A stretch of 64,000 nucleotides of DNA, taken from positions 128,666 to 192,665 of the forward strand of contig NW_008481814.1 of assembly GCF_000365145.1 (NCBI RefSeq), read 5' to 3'. The stretch's first letter is position 1. Every line of letters begins with the position of its first letter. The notes below the pieces were generated by a model, which was given only the letters and a program-made list of their open reading frames with translations, did not search any database and was not told where the DNA came from. The translations under genes were made by a program, and so were the position numbers. Of the stretch, positions 29,941 through 42,116 are shown one piece after another. The stretch is from Cyphellophora europaea CBS 101466 (lineage: Eukaryota > Ascomycota > Eurotiomycetes > Chaetothyriales > Cyphellophoraceae).

Positions 29941-31657
29941 CTAGTTATTGCCAAAGTCTTTTGGTCTTGGGTATCCTTGAGGCGGCGAGACCGGGTGACT
30001 CTTTGCCCAGGTCATCCTCGGATCCCAGTCTTTGTTCATGCCCGAGCTGGGCGGTCGTGGCACCGAGTAGCTCGCTGCGGGTGTGACATATGTCCGTACG
30101 CCGCCGTAGTAGCCGGCTTTATCGGGGTCATCCCATTGTTGCGAGTCTGGCGATATTGGGCTTTGATACGATCGATCTGGTGGGTTCAGGTTCAGCGGTT
30201 GCGGTGTACCACCCAGCATCTCGTACGTACGTGGATCGTTTCTGCGGGCATCAGCCGACACAAATTCATTTTTGCGGAGCAGTTTTCTCTGGAACAGGTC
30301 CATCCATCCGAGCACCATCGACCAGCGGCCGAAGAAGAGGGCACACCAAAAGCCCGACATCTGGTCTCATGTTAGCAGGCTTCCTTGACCCATTCTGAAA
30401 TCACTTACGCCCAGACAGATCAGCACCGCCAGGACGACACCTTCCGGCTGAGTCATGCCGCTAACCAACGGTAGGCAGTCATCCTTGGTTTGCTCTGGAT
30501 CAACGAGACAGGTGAGCCAGGGAGTCGCCTTTCGAATCAGGTCGTCGCTAAGTTGGAAAGCGTTGTCCATAGAGACGAAGACCACAGAGAAGAAAACGAC
30601 TTCTCCAATGATCAGAAGCACGATGCATGCTCCGCGCCATTGCAGCTCCACCACTCTCTTGACTCTTCGGAAGGTCTGTTTCGCTGTCCTCGTGGCAATC
30701 GATCCAGAGTAGCTTTGCATATTGGAGCTGGTCCCGGTCGTACTAGACTTGTCGTCCATTAGTGATTTGACGTAGACATGGACGCAGTATCCGAGGGTGA
30801 TGAATTGTAGAACCATGCCGATCGCGGCAAAGGCGAGTAGCGGTCCCCAGAAGTCTTGTAAAGCAAGCTTGTGGTTGACGTGACAGACGTTGCCGAAGCG
30901 GAATGAGACGCCTGTCACGGCCAGTACAATGGCGAGAGCAATCGTCGGGATAAGCCATCCAACGACAAGTGATGAGAGGAAGAACTTGTTCCCAGGAATG
31001 ACTTCCCAACAAATTTGCAGGTGCAGTGACAGTGCTCGGAGGAAGACCCAGATCACTGCTCCCCAGCCGCCAAAGAGCAACAAGGCGCCGCTGAGGGCAC
31101 ACACACCACTCGATTTCATGAAATTCGGCGTTATTTCGTTGAAGCACTGGTCGGGGTTGGCGGCTAGTGGAATGATAAAGGCAAGCTGAGCCGGTCAGTA
31201 TGCTTCATAGGTAGCCACAGTCGGATAACATACTTCGATGAAGACCACGGAAATGGTCAAACATATACTGAGATAGTGTCGGTGCGTCCATTTTGTGTCT
31301 AGGACCGCGAACGACAGTAATAGAAAGACTGAGACAATAAGGGCCCCCACGTTGACCCAGTTGGCGATTTCAGTCCGTTCCTCAAAGCCTGTGCGGTTAG
31401 CCAGCGTGGACCGTGAGAGGGCGGCGCCTATAGTACCTTCTGAGTAAAGGAGATCCGTCAATGGACACGGCAAGCAGCATGTCAAGTTTAAGAGCTGTGG
31501 TATAGGTTGGCAGAAACGGCCTGGCAGGACTATAGGCTGTGAGCGCGCGGCCCCGTGGAGATGTCGACGGGTACATACATCCGCCAGTTTCTGGAAAGGT
31601 GCTTTCTTGAAGGAATGGAGGGGGGCAGAGCCCTTGATGTTCGTTACGGTTCGCCAT
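29941..31657 (-). CDS. Seven-transmembrane receptor, Frizzled/Smoothened-like fungal GPCR family
   Basis: Five exons on the minus strand (31657-31579, 31529-31437, 31388-31234, 31185-30409, 30360-29941) give 507 residues. The joins restore a conserved Cys-rich extracellular start: GLCPPPFLQES, ETGG-FLPGRFCQP, then TCCLPCPLTDLLYSE-GFEE. A TM1 region (VNVGALIVSVFLLLSFAVL) and THRHYLSICL follow, with VVFIE-LAFIIPLAANPDQCF across intron 3. Later landmarks are SLHLQICWEVIPG, VTGVSFRFGNVCHVNHK, RRVKRVVELQWRG (third loop) and a final helix joined as ICLG-MSGFWCALFFGRW. The cytoplasmic tail of about 100 residues is Pro/Ser-rich. It should be a plasma-membrane receptor signalling through a G protein or a related route; the ligand is unknown. 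Intron 2 (48 bp) is a stop-free multiple of three. The gene stands alone in a region otherwise without genes. The exact receptor class is my recollection of the family. Confidence 0.83.
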
Positions 31658-34207
31658 AGTGTAATACGGTCTGGGGGCTTTGCGCCTGTTCGAATAGTAT
31701 CTCTCCTACCGGCTCATAGTCGTGGAAGCGTAGTATACATGAGTGTCCAGAATCCAAATGTTCGAGTTACAGTAGCGAGCGTGAGGTGGGTATGCAGTAT
31801 GCTGGACAGGTATGGTGGGACGGGGAATCGATATAGGAGGGGAGCACAAAGTCTACAAAAGTGAAGAAGTGTCAGAAGGGGTAGGGAAGATATGACATGA
31901 AGTGTAAGGGAAGATGCCAGGGAAGGGCAGAGTTTAGGATCCGGGTCTACTGTAGAGCAGCGGGGTGGTACCTGCGGGTTCCTGGGCGGGAGGATTAGAC
32001 CAATTGCTGACTCGATGGCTCGAAATGTTCAAGTGTCTCGCTCGAGACAGAGCAACACGAATAATGAGCCAGTGGCAACTGAAAAAGGCAAGACGAGGTT
32101 TGAGCTAGATCCGCCGGGGGACAGAGGATTGCTCTGGGCCTCGTGGTACCGAGGGGAAAGGCTCCAATGACAAGGTGTAGGAGAATTGCTGCGCACGACG
32201 CCGTTTGGGTATAGGCAGCGAATGACGAGGATCACGTTGGCGACATGGGTACGGAGTAGTGAGGAAGAAATTGGCGTGCTCAGCAGTCGGGCGGATCCAG
32301 ATGCAACACTGAGCCGGGGGGTATAGAGTGGTGGAAATGGGGAGCGCAGTCACACATCGTCTCAAACCCTGACCCCTGTCGCCATACCTGCCGGCACCAG
32401 GCACCGCAGCTTCTTTTTCGCCTTCCAGCGCTAGCAGTAAAAGACAATCGTGGGCTCCATCAGGCTAGCGAGCGAGAGTTCCAAGCTAAGCTCGCACACT
32501 CGACAGGGGTTTTAGTTTTCAGGCTCTGTGGAGGCATCAAGCGATCTCGGCAGCGTGATTTGCTGGTGGCCTTGCTCTTGGTGGCCTGGAAGAGCGGCTC
32601 ATCTTCCCTTTGACGCGCCTGTTACTGACCGATGAAAGCGAGAAAGGCATTCTTCCGCACAGGGACCCTCTCAAGACAAAAGGAGAGACTCTGGTGAGAG
32701 TCTGTACCCAGTCTTGCGTAGGACGCATGAAGCAATTCAGGCGGGACGACTGTGTCCCGCAATTTGCGATGCACGCGATGCCTGTCTATGTTCGCACACC
32801 TCGCGTCTGAGCTTCGAGAGCGCGTTCGTTGTTGGGCTTATTCCTCGGGACGATCGACCAATATCGATGCTGCTATGGGGGCACGCGAGGCCAAACCGCG
32901 CAATTTCCAATACGCGGCTACTAGGCACTGACTGAGCATACCAGTACATGGATGTGTGCGCGCAACAGTGAGAGACGCGTCTCTGAGAGGCCCGTCAGAG
33001 GCCAGCCGGGTCTTGAGCAAACACATGGCCAAGGAATCCTAGACTGTTCCTTTCAGCCTTGTTCGGACCATGGCGGGCTGAAGTTTGTAGGTTTCTGGGG
33101 ACTGTCAATGCCACCATGTGGACGGCAGACCAATTGTTGGGCCCGTTAGACACGGTCTTCGTGTCGACTTAACACTACGATGATGCTAATTCCGATTTGC
33201 CATGCCGACTCGGGCAGCTTGCAGAAGCAATGCAGCTGCGAGATTTGTGTCTTACTGTATATCGGGCCCCATCCTAACAGCTATGAAAAGAACCGTGCAT
33301 CACATCATTCGGATGCGAGATGGCCTGTGCTTGCTCATCGGTCGGCAAGACAAGAACAAGACGTCGGACGTGTCCCTGAAATAACGATATCGACTGCCAG
33401 TCGCTACGTTCTCTGCAGTGTCTCCTCCGACGCTGTGCATCCTGCATCCCTGAACCTTGGCAGAAAAGTCGCGGCTTCAGCTTTGACTCTCCACGCTCGG
33501 AAAGCAGCATCAGCTCAACTTACACCAACAACCTGCTAACCTCCAGCTTTCAAGGTGGATATTGCGCGTGGAAGCCTCACAGACGCCTCGTGCCGCCGCC
33601 AGGGTCCGAGATCAATTCATGGTTTCTCGAAATTCGTCGTGTTGTTTTTTGCTATTGGTCCAGGCATAAATCCAGAACTGCCTTAGCGCCAGAATTAGTT
33701 TCCGCTGGGCTGCCCAATGATGACCCAAAGGACGCCAATATCGTTGATGCGCGCGCGCATTGGCCATCCTACCGGTTCGACGGCTCAATGTCTTTGAATA
33801 TTCTTTAAACAGCTTCAGGGGCCGCACCCGGTCCTCGTCTCCGACCCCACGATCGCCACTTCCGCGCCGTGACTGGTAACGTCGGACAGCGGGACCCGCC
33901 GATGGAAGATGGCACCTGCTCTGACCAGGCCGTGAAACGGTCACCTAACGTCAACCTGTGCAGCTGTGGACATTTTCCTGCTAATCGCTTGCATGGCAGC
34001 CCCAATTGCAACCGTCGATGCCATGGTGGGTATTATATATGAATCATCTGACCTGCTCATTGTCAACTAGTCGATGCGATTCGAGCCTCAGGCGATCGGA
34101 CTCGTGTCAGATCCCGTCTGTGCAGGCATTCTGAACGCAGGTCAAGCCGTCTGGTAGACAGTAGCAACGTAAGAGGTGGTTTCCAGCATTTTGGCTGGGT
34201 CAGGGCT
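31658..34207. other. Gene-poor region upstream of receptor gene
   Basis: No gene is recognised in these 2.55 kb. They contain the 5' region of the receptor gene, the sixth TACGGAGTA motif, and only short random frames. The region ends at the 3' end of BET5. Confidence 0.5.
32249..32258 (+). repeat. GTACGGAGTA motif copy 6
   Basis: GTACGGAGTA in the context ATGGGTACGGAGTAGTG, about 600 bp upstream of the receptor start. Confidence 0.6.
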
Positions 34208-34848
34208 TCAAGAGGCGTTGAGCACACGATCCTATAGCGTAGTCAGTCCAGCGTGGCGCGTTCAAGAACCCATCATACGTACAACAAACTGGCTCAGGCT
34301 GAGCTCAAACAGCTCATTATTCACCCCCAGCCCACCGGGATGCTCGACAGGCGATAACGGATTCTTGACCACGTATTCCACATAGCAGTTGACGTATATC
34401 TGTTGCAGCGCAATGCGCATGGAGCCGGACTTGGTATCGGTGAGCATGACAAACTTGATGCTCGTCGGCGTCTCGTAGTAATGCAGCTTGTACTGTGAGG
34501 TGCGGTAGGACAGGAAGCTGACCACATCAGTCGTGTGTGTGCAAGGGTTGCTCGGAGCAGACACACCTGTCGTCTTCACCTCCCAGTTTGCGCACCATAT
34601 TCCTGAGCGAGTACACGGTGCCGAAGATCAGCTTTGCATCGTCCTCGGGCGTCAGGGGAGTGCGGACACTCGCGGTTCCATTGGCATAGGCTTGTGAAGA
34701 CGGTCGAGAGCCTTTCCCGCCGGCAGTGGTAGGGAGCTGCCAATTCTTCTTGTAAATGCATTCGGCTGCCGCGCGTTAGCTGCGCACCCTCTGCTCTGCC
34801 GAGATTCATACCATGGCGATCGAAGATATAGAATGAGTAGACCACCAT
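34208..34848 (-). CDS. bet5: TRAPP complex subunit BET5 (TRAPPC1)
   Basis: Four exons on the minus strand (34848-34812, 34765-34567, 34517-34283, 34231-34208) give 164 residues, against 159 in yeast. The N terminus MVVYSFYIFDRH joins AECIYKKNW across intron 1. Exon 2 ends in VYSLRNMVRKLGGEDD and joins SFLSYRTSQYKLHYYETPTS. The longin-type core continues with KFVMLTDTKSGSMR and VEYVVKNPLSPVEHPGG. The last exon adds only eight codons (DRVLNAS and stop) after SLSQFV. Introns are 46, 49 and 51 bp, the first with a clear GCTAAC branch point. BET5 is an essential core subunit of the TRAPP tethering complexes, which activate the Rab Ypt1 for ER-to-Golgi traffic. It is divergent from the kinase gene, with 369 bp between starts. 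Confidence 0.93.
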
Positions 34849-35217
34849 CGCGTCAGCTCTGCTGCCGGTACACGCTTGTCCTGGCCGTGGAATACTGTCT
34901 GGTCATCGGCACATACCATAAACTTCGCGTGCAGGAGCTGCGAACTGATCCAGAAATGTGTCCGAGGGGTGTCATGGGGTACACGGAAAGAGATGCTGGT
35001 GCACGGTAGGGCAGTTGCTTATCGATAGCTGCCCTAAAGTACCCACCCTGTGTGGCCGCTCTCCCACGGACTGCTCTACCGCGATTGACTCCAATTCTGA
35101 CGAAATAGGAGCTGCGAATTGCTATCACACCTCAGCTTGTAGATGTCATCCAACAAGAGATCTCCTCGCGTCGCCTCCGAGCATCTCTGGACGATTACCC
35201 TCAATGTCTCATGCTAA
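34849..35217. promoter_or_regulatory. Shared divergent promoter of BET5 and the CaMKK-like kinase
   Basis: These 369 bp separate the two start codons and must contain both core promoters. No strong TATA element is visible, which fits constitutive expression. Confidence 0.5.
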
Positions 35218-37854
35218 ATGGACATCGTGGATTTCCCCACGACTATGACAGCCCGCGGGGCTGAAGAACAGTCCATCGAGAGCAACGTCAGACAACTCAA
35301 CCTCGCTCCATCAGACGCCGTTGCTGTGGACGTGAACCATGGCCAGTCACCAGAGCTCAACAAACCTCCGTTGCTTAAACATGTGTAAGCTGTCCCTCTC
35401 GCGTCCCGCTGATCTGGTAGAAGCTGAGCTTGATCGCAGCTCCACCCCCGCCTATGACAGTCCGCTCCGCCACCATCGTCGCGTCGCCTCTGCCAATCCT
35501 AGGCAGGTCAAGGTAGTCCGGTCCGCAGCACTTACTGCAAAGCCTCTGATCCATAGCAGGAGTCCCTGAATGCTCGCTCCGAATATGTGACCAGTCAGGA
35601 CGATGGGGTTGCCGAACATCGTATCAACCAGTATATCATCAAACAAGAGATCGGGCGCGGCTCTTTTGGTGCCGTCCATTTAGCAAAAGATCAATATGGC
35701 AAAGAATTTGTACGTTTCATACTGGGCCTCAGCACCTTTACTAAATGTCCTCAGGCAGTCAAAGAGTTCTCCAAGTCGCGACTACGGAAGAGAGCTCAAT
35801 CACACATCTTGCGCGGCCCTCGAAGGGGCGGTAAGCAAGGCTTTAATTCTCCCCTCCATCGCGGAGTCGCCGGCGGCTCCATGGACGAGGTCACGCCCAA
35901 CTCAGTGGATCTCATTAAGGAAGAGATAGCAATTATGAAAAAGTTGAACCACCCCAACCTTGTGTCCCTCATCGAGGTACTTGACGACCCGAGCGAGGAC
36001 TCCCTCTATATGGTTATGGAGTACTGCAAGAAAGGCGTTGTCATGAGCGTCAGCCTCGAAGTGCGAGCAGACCCATACCCGGAAGACACCTGCCGCTACT
36101 GGTTTCGCGATCTAATCCTGGGTATCGAATATCTTCATGCTCAAGGTATCGTCCACCGAGATATCAAGCCAGACAATTGCCTCATCACCGAAGACGATGT
36201 GCTTAAAATTGTGGATTTCGGCGTTTCCGAGATGTTCGAGAAAGAATCACAGATGGTCACTGCAAAATCCGCCGGTAGTCCCGCTTTCCTGCCGCCCGAA
36301 CTGTGCGTTGCGAAGCACGGTGATGTATCAGGCAAAGCAGCTGATGTCTGGTCCATGGGAGTCACCCTCTTCTGCATGAAATATGGTCGTCTGCCTTTCG
36401 AGAAGGGCCAGATTATCGAGCTGTACGATTCGATCAGAGCCGACGAACCCGACGTAGCCCCCGAGACCAATCCGGCATTCATTGACCTTATGCATCGGAT
36501 CCTGGAGAAAGACCCTACCAAACGTATAAAGATGCCGGAACTCAGAGCGCACCCATGGGTGACCAAAGGGGGCCGAGATCCACTACTCTCTGAGGAAGAG
36601 AACACGGCAGAAATCCTAGAGCCGCCGACTGAGGCGGAGATGAATGCAGCCATCACAAGCAACATGCGCAATGTGATGACCGTAATCAAGGCAGTTGGCC
36701 GCTTCAAGGCACTCTTACACAAGAAGCGACCATCGGTGATGAACTCGATCCTAGGGGATCACGATGATTCTCGCTTCTCGTTGCCCCCTGGCAGAATGGC
36801 CATTGATAATGTGGCACCTCCACACCTACCACACAAGTCTCACAGTGTCAATCTTTTCGATCGTGATCGCAGAGAAGGTGCTCTTGTAGCAGAAGGCGTC
36901 CATCGGGATTTCCCAACCACAGACGACCCGGTACCGGTGGTCTCTCAAAAGGTTGCGCCGACGTTAGACATCCCGGGCCGATCGCAGCACTCCAAGAGCG
37001 AGCCACCAAAGCCAACCTATGACTACAGCTCAGATTCGGAAGACGACGATCTGCCACAAGTTCCGATGGGGGATGATCCGAGTCCAGTCGAAATCAAGAG
37101 GCTACCAAAGTTTCGCTCCATCAAGCGGCATGCACGGTCTGAGGGCGGCACGCGAGGGCAGGCGCGAAACCCGCTGCAAAATCAACTATTCCTCAACATT
37201 GGTCCATCGACTTTTTCCGGTGAACCAACCGAGCACGACCCGGACAGCAGCTTTGCACCGGGTGACGAGGTGTACATGGTAAGCGAGAGTCCCGGAGCAG
37301 CAGACGTAGACATCTACGAAACAGCCTATCGTGACGAAATTGAGCGAATCCTTGCTCGAGCTAAAGAACAAGAGAAAGAGCCGCAGGTCTATCTAACACG
37401 ACGCGTGGACGAGAGACTGCTTGCAATTAGTGGTTGGGCAGGCCGGTGGATGGCGGGGGCTGAGGAAGCCGCGTCCAACATCGACTATTACACGCAATTT
37501 TCGGCACGCAGGGCAAAGGTGACTGAAGTCAGCCGAGCTCTGCGACATGCCGCTAAAGAGGAGTATGAACGGCGTAGACAGGAGAGGCGCGAGCTGATCG
37601 CAAAAGCGAGGGCGGAGCGTGCCAAACAGAAAGGCAAAGACGGGCAAACTGACTCTCCCACTCCTGGTTACGATCCAACATCGCCAGACGTAGTGGAATC
37701 GCCAGCAACGATATCGCCACAAGCGAGTCGATCGTCGGGATCTATGCTCAAAGGTAGGGCAGTCGACAAAGGGCGACAAGCACGCGAGTCGCTCATGGGT
37801 TTCGTGGATCTGATGAAAAGTCGACGCACCAGATCGAAGGACGACAATCCCTGA
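35218..37854 (+). CDS. Ser/Thr protein kinase, CaMKK/SSP1-like (SNF1-activating kinase family)
   Basis: Four exons (35218-35384, 35440-35512, 35560-35709, 35755-37854) give 829 residues. The joins yield NPRQVK-ESLNARSEY and GKEF-AVKEFSKSRLRKRAQS. Kinase landmarks: glycine loop IGRGSFGAVHL (residues 111-121), catalytic Lys133 in AVK, an insert with FNSPLHR before the C-helix, HRDIKPDN (264-271), DFG (284-286) and SAGSPAFLPPELC in the activation segment. The RKRAQS insert and PPTEAEMNAAITSNM after the kinase domain mark fungal CaMKK homologues (S. pombe Ssp1; yeast Sak1/Tos3/Elm1). These phosphorylate the activation loop of SNF1/AMPK and act in stress, calcium and carbon signalling. The C-terminal third is acidic, then basic and coiled-coil-like (about residues 700-800). 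Intron 3 (45 bp) is a stop-free multiple of three just before the catalytic lysine; retention would insert 15 residues there. Confidence 0.92.
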
Positions 37855-39191
37855 ACAACAGCTGGAGTCGATGGGATCATACTAGGCATGCGACTCTTCA
37901 GCTAGACTCCTTCCACACCGCGCTGGAATTTCTGTGCGCTCAACTGTGCCCGTAAGCAGCCCGCCAGAGCAAGCTAACTTGGGCGGTGCAAACGCAGTTT
38001 TTGGGGGGCAGCATATGACCAGGCTCGGCCATGATCTCAGGCTTGCAGGGCCCGCCGGATGCCCGACGGTGCCGCCAGTCAGGGTTTAGCTGTTAGGGTC
38101 CGTCGCTTCACCAGGGAAGGCAAACCACTTCGGCTTTCTTGAGGGACATAGATATGATGAACACGGCGCGCTGTGTCCGGTAAAGGTCTGTCTGCTCGAA
38201 AACGTGGAAGCTCGCAGGGCCTGGCCCGTACCCGATTCTGGACGTTCACAGCAGCAGCAGCAACACAGGTACCGCAGCCGAGCAAGCTTTGCCTGAGGGC
38301 CTCTGACTTTCAACCGTCTTACAATGCGATGTCCGGCTCAAAGTGTAACGTTGAGCTGTTTTGAGGAGAGGACTTTATGAGCAGCAGTAGGACATGAATC
38401 GTGGGAGAGAGGGTTTGCTGGCAGATGGAGGAGTTGGGGCCCTGAGGGCCGCTGGCAGTGGCGACATTTAGCTGGGCGCAACTCGCGGCTTGGCGGGCTT
38501 ATGCCAAATTGGGAGCTTGGACAAGGCAAAGAAAGGCCAGACGGCCAGGGAATCAAGATTCCATCTCTGCACAGTTCACATACTCGATCAACAAGCCATT
38601 CTGCCGTCCTTCGTTTCCTTTGGGTCGTCCTCGATTGATTTTGACCAATGCGAGCTGTGAGTGCCATTTGAGAATTGGTAATTGAACCCGTCGCTGGGAG
38701 CTTGGGGATGCTGGGCGGAGGCAAGGTGAACTTTTTGACATGAGCCCCGAGAGAGCTGGAAAGGGTAACAATTACTGTTGAGTTGTCTATCTCGGGGTGG
38801 TCCTACCTTTCACCACAGGTCATTGCTGTTGTCCTCATCGCGCTGCGACTCTGTTGGACTTTTTTGGAAGAGGGTTGGCCTCCGAGTACCCCGTGCCTGA
38901 TATCGACGCCCCTCGTTTGGTGCCATCATCCTCGATCCAATTCCCTGATCTCCGGAACCTCTACTAGTTTCATCGACGGCATCACCGAAATTGTGTCTCT
39001 TTGGTGGTGGTTGTCTCCGTGAGCCGGCCGAGAGGCTCTTCTACCCGCCAGGCAGAATTTGATGTGGTGCGGCGGACAGCGGTGGTGTCGATGACGGTTT
39101 CAGCCTCCGCTACACCAAGAAAAATTGTCACCCTTGCCCTGGCGGGGCAGTCACTTCACAGACGGCAAAATCGTCACCAGGCATTATCACA
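37855..39191. other. Intergenic region / SET2 5' region
   Basis: No gene is recognised in 1.3 kb. It contains a short CAG tract near 38251 and the CT-rich leader region of SET2. Confidence 0.5.
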
Positions 39192-42116
39192 ATGGCTAAA
39201 ACAAAGTCTAGCGCCTCAACTCCGGCGTCCTTAGACAGCCACGAGGCTAATGGCACAAAGCGTGAAGCTTCGCCTGAAACGGGCCCAACAACCGCCTCTG
39301 TTGTCAAAAAGGAAGAATCTACCAGTGCCGCGAATTCACCCTCACTCGGCCCCAACCACATTAAATCCAGTCGCTCATCTTCATCCTCATCCCGGACCAG
39401 GCCTAATTTGAGCGAGCTCGACAGTAAGCCCAAGAACGAATCTAATGGGAGTGCCGTTCCCATCAGAGCCGATATGCCCAAGAAATCAGGTCGGGCGACC
39501 AACAAAGCGCCTCCACGCGTAGCTCCTCTCTTCGACAACTTGCCAGATGTAACTTCCGAAGCCACCGCCAGCTTCCAGGTCATCACGTCTAGCACTTATC
39601 AGAACAAGTATCTAGGTTTCACCGAAGCCGCTTTAGAATGCGACTGCTCAGAAGAATGGGGTGAGTCGCCCTACGCCTAGCTTGCGGCTGTACTGACGAC
39701 AACAGATTCATCGACGCAGACCAATCATGCCTGCGGCGAACACTCAGACTGCATCAATCGGGCGACGAAGATGGAGTGTGCGGATGATTGCACCTGCGGA
39801 GCAAAATGTCAAAATCAACGCTTCACCCGCCGTCGCTTTGCTGATGTCTCGGTCATCCAGACGGAGAAAAAAGGCTATGGCTTGCGCGCCAACACTGATC
39901 TAAAGCCCAACGAATTCATCTTCGAGTACATAGGCGAGGTCATTGCCGAAAACGCCTTCCGCAAACGAATGGTCGCCTACGATGATGAAGGCATTAAGCA
40001 CTTCTACTTCATGTCGCTCAGTCGAGGCGAGTTCATCGATGCCACCAAACGCGGCAACCTTGGTCGGTTCTGCAACCACTCCTGTAATCCCAATTGCTAC
40101 GTCGACAAATGGGTGGTTGGCGATAAGCTGCGCATGGGCATCTTTGCCGAGCGATATGTCAAGGCTGGAGAAGAGCTCGTCTTCAACTACAATGTCGATC
40201 GATACGGTGCCAACCCTCAACCCTGCTACTGCGGCGAAGACAATTGTACTGGATTCATCGGCGGCAAAACCCAGACCGAGCGCGGCACCAAGCTGTCTGC
40301 GGCCACTATTGAAGCTCTTGGTATAGAAGATGATGAGTGGGACACGGTCGTCGCTAAGAAGCCCAAGAAAAGAAAGACTGCCGAAGATGATGAGGACTAT
40401 GTCGAGAGTGTTCCTGCCAAAGCCCTCGATGCAGACGGTGTCACCAAGGTCATGGCTGCCCTTATGCAGTGCAAAGAGAAATGGATTGCAGTGAAGCTGC
40501 TTCAGCGAATACAGAACGCTGACGATGATCTGGTACGGCACAGAATAGTGCGACTCCATGGCTACCGCATTCTGAACTCGCAACTATCGGCATGGAAGGA
40601 AGATGAGAACATCATCCTGCAGATCCTTGACATCCTCGATCACCTACCACGCCTGACGAGAAACAAAATCGTCGACGCGCGTCTTGATCAAACTCTTGAT
40701 ACGTTGAGGGAGCATTCTGACGGTCGCGTTGCATCCCGCGCTACGGCTCTAGCTGAGACATATGCCTCCCTGGAGCTGGCATATCGCATCCCGAGAAGGA
40801 AAATCGAGAAAAGTGAGACTTCGACCCCAATCAAGACCGAAGCGTCCGTCTATGATCGCCGCGAAGCTTCATCCCAGCGGAGAAGGTCTAGATCGCGGTC
40901 CAAATCGCCTCCCAGGGGGCCCGCGGCCCTCAATGCGCCAACCGGACCACGATCAAGCGTTCGTCCTACCTTTCCCATTGCACGACCGTTTCCACGGCCT
41001 CCACCTCCATTGCCTCGTGGCTGGCACGCTGCTGTAGATGGCGGGAGGACATATTACTATACAGACAAGGGCGTGACGCAGTGGAAGAGACCAACACAAC
41101 CAGTGGATCTACCTCCGCCCCCACCAAGAGAGCCATCTCATCAAGACGTTCTCAAGGGTATTCTGGCCAATATCGTTGACACCAAGAAGGATGATGCCAA
41201 GACGCCTGAGTCTGAACAGCCCAAGAAAGAGAAGAAGAAGGAAGAGAAGTGGAAATCGTACGACGAAGAGAAGAAGATGAAATTGTACGAGAACACGGTA
41301 AGCATGACACGAACCCTGATAGGCATGCCTCTGACATTGTGGCAGCTTTTCCCTCACATCTCTCACGTCATGAACCGATACAAGCACAAGATCCCCCGTG
41401 AAGACCTCAAGCGATTTGCCAAAGAAATAGCCAAGAAGCTTGTGGCCTCCGACTTCAAAGGCGGCCGGGTCAAGGATCCAACCAAGATCGATGAGAAGCA
41501 ACAGCGGAAAGTCAAAGAATATTGCAAGCAATTCTTTGACAAGGCCGCACACAAGCATAAGAAGCACGAGGAGCAAAAGGCGGCGAAGAAGACCAAGAAA
41601 GTCGAGGGCGGTCAAGAGACACCATCGCAGTCACCCTTGGTGAAGGCGGAGTTCGCAGACGACGATGAGGATATCAAGATGTCAGATCACGAGCTCGATG
41701 ACAAACCCACACTGACGCCGGAACCTGATACGCCGTCAGAGGCTTCACAGTCGCTCAAGCGCAAGCGAGAGTCTCCGAGTATCAAAGATGAAGATGTGGA
41801 CGCTCCACGTTCGCCCCTCAAGAAACTCCACCTCGACACCACCGATGAGAAGGACACGGCTCCGGCACCTCCCCCGCCGCCACCGCCGCCTCCAGCGACC
41901 GACTCTCCGATGGACATGACGCCTAACGGAAGCACACCTGGCCCAGACCAAGACGGAGATGGCGAGGCTGAGATGGAGATTGACGCTGAGAACGAGGAGC
42001 AAGCAGAGAAGCAACTGCATGCTCATGGTGGCGAGAGCAAGTTCAAGGAGATGAGTGTAGCAGATGTCAAGGCTCTCGCGCAGATGGGCGATGAGGAAGA
42101 CGAGGTTGAGTGGTAG
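39192..42116 (+). CDS. set2: Histone H3 lysine-36 methyltransferase SET2
   Basis: Two exons (39192-39660 and 39706-42116, intron 45 bp) give 959 residues. The intron splits the AWS zinc region, joining CDCSEEW to DSSTQTNHACGEHSDC. Domains in order: Ser/Lys-rich N terminus (1-110); AWS with the Cys array to CTCGAKCQNQRF (about 150-195); SET domain (about 200-325) with GYGLRA, YIGEVI, the catalytic RFCNHSCNPNC (277-287) and VFNYNVDRYG; post-SET PCYCGEDNC (329-337); a conserved helical region (about 400-520); a WW domain GWHAAVDGGRTYYYTDKGVTQW near residue 600; and an SRI domain (about 675-775) that binds phosphorylated RNA polymerase II tails. A poly-Pro run and an acidic tail end the protein. 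It couples transcription elongation to H3K36 methylation. The domain order matches yeast Set2. Confidence 0.95.
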
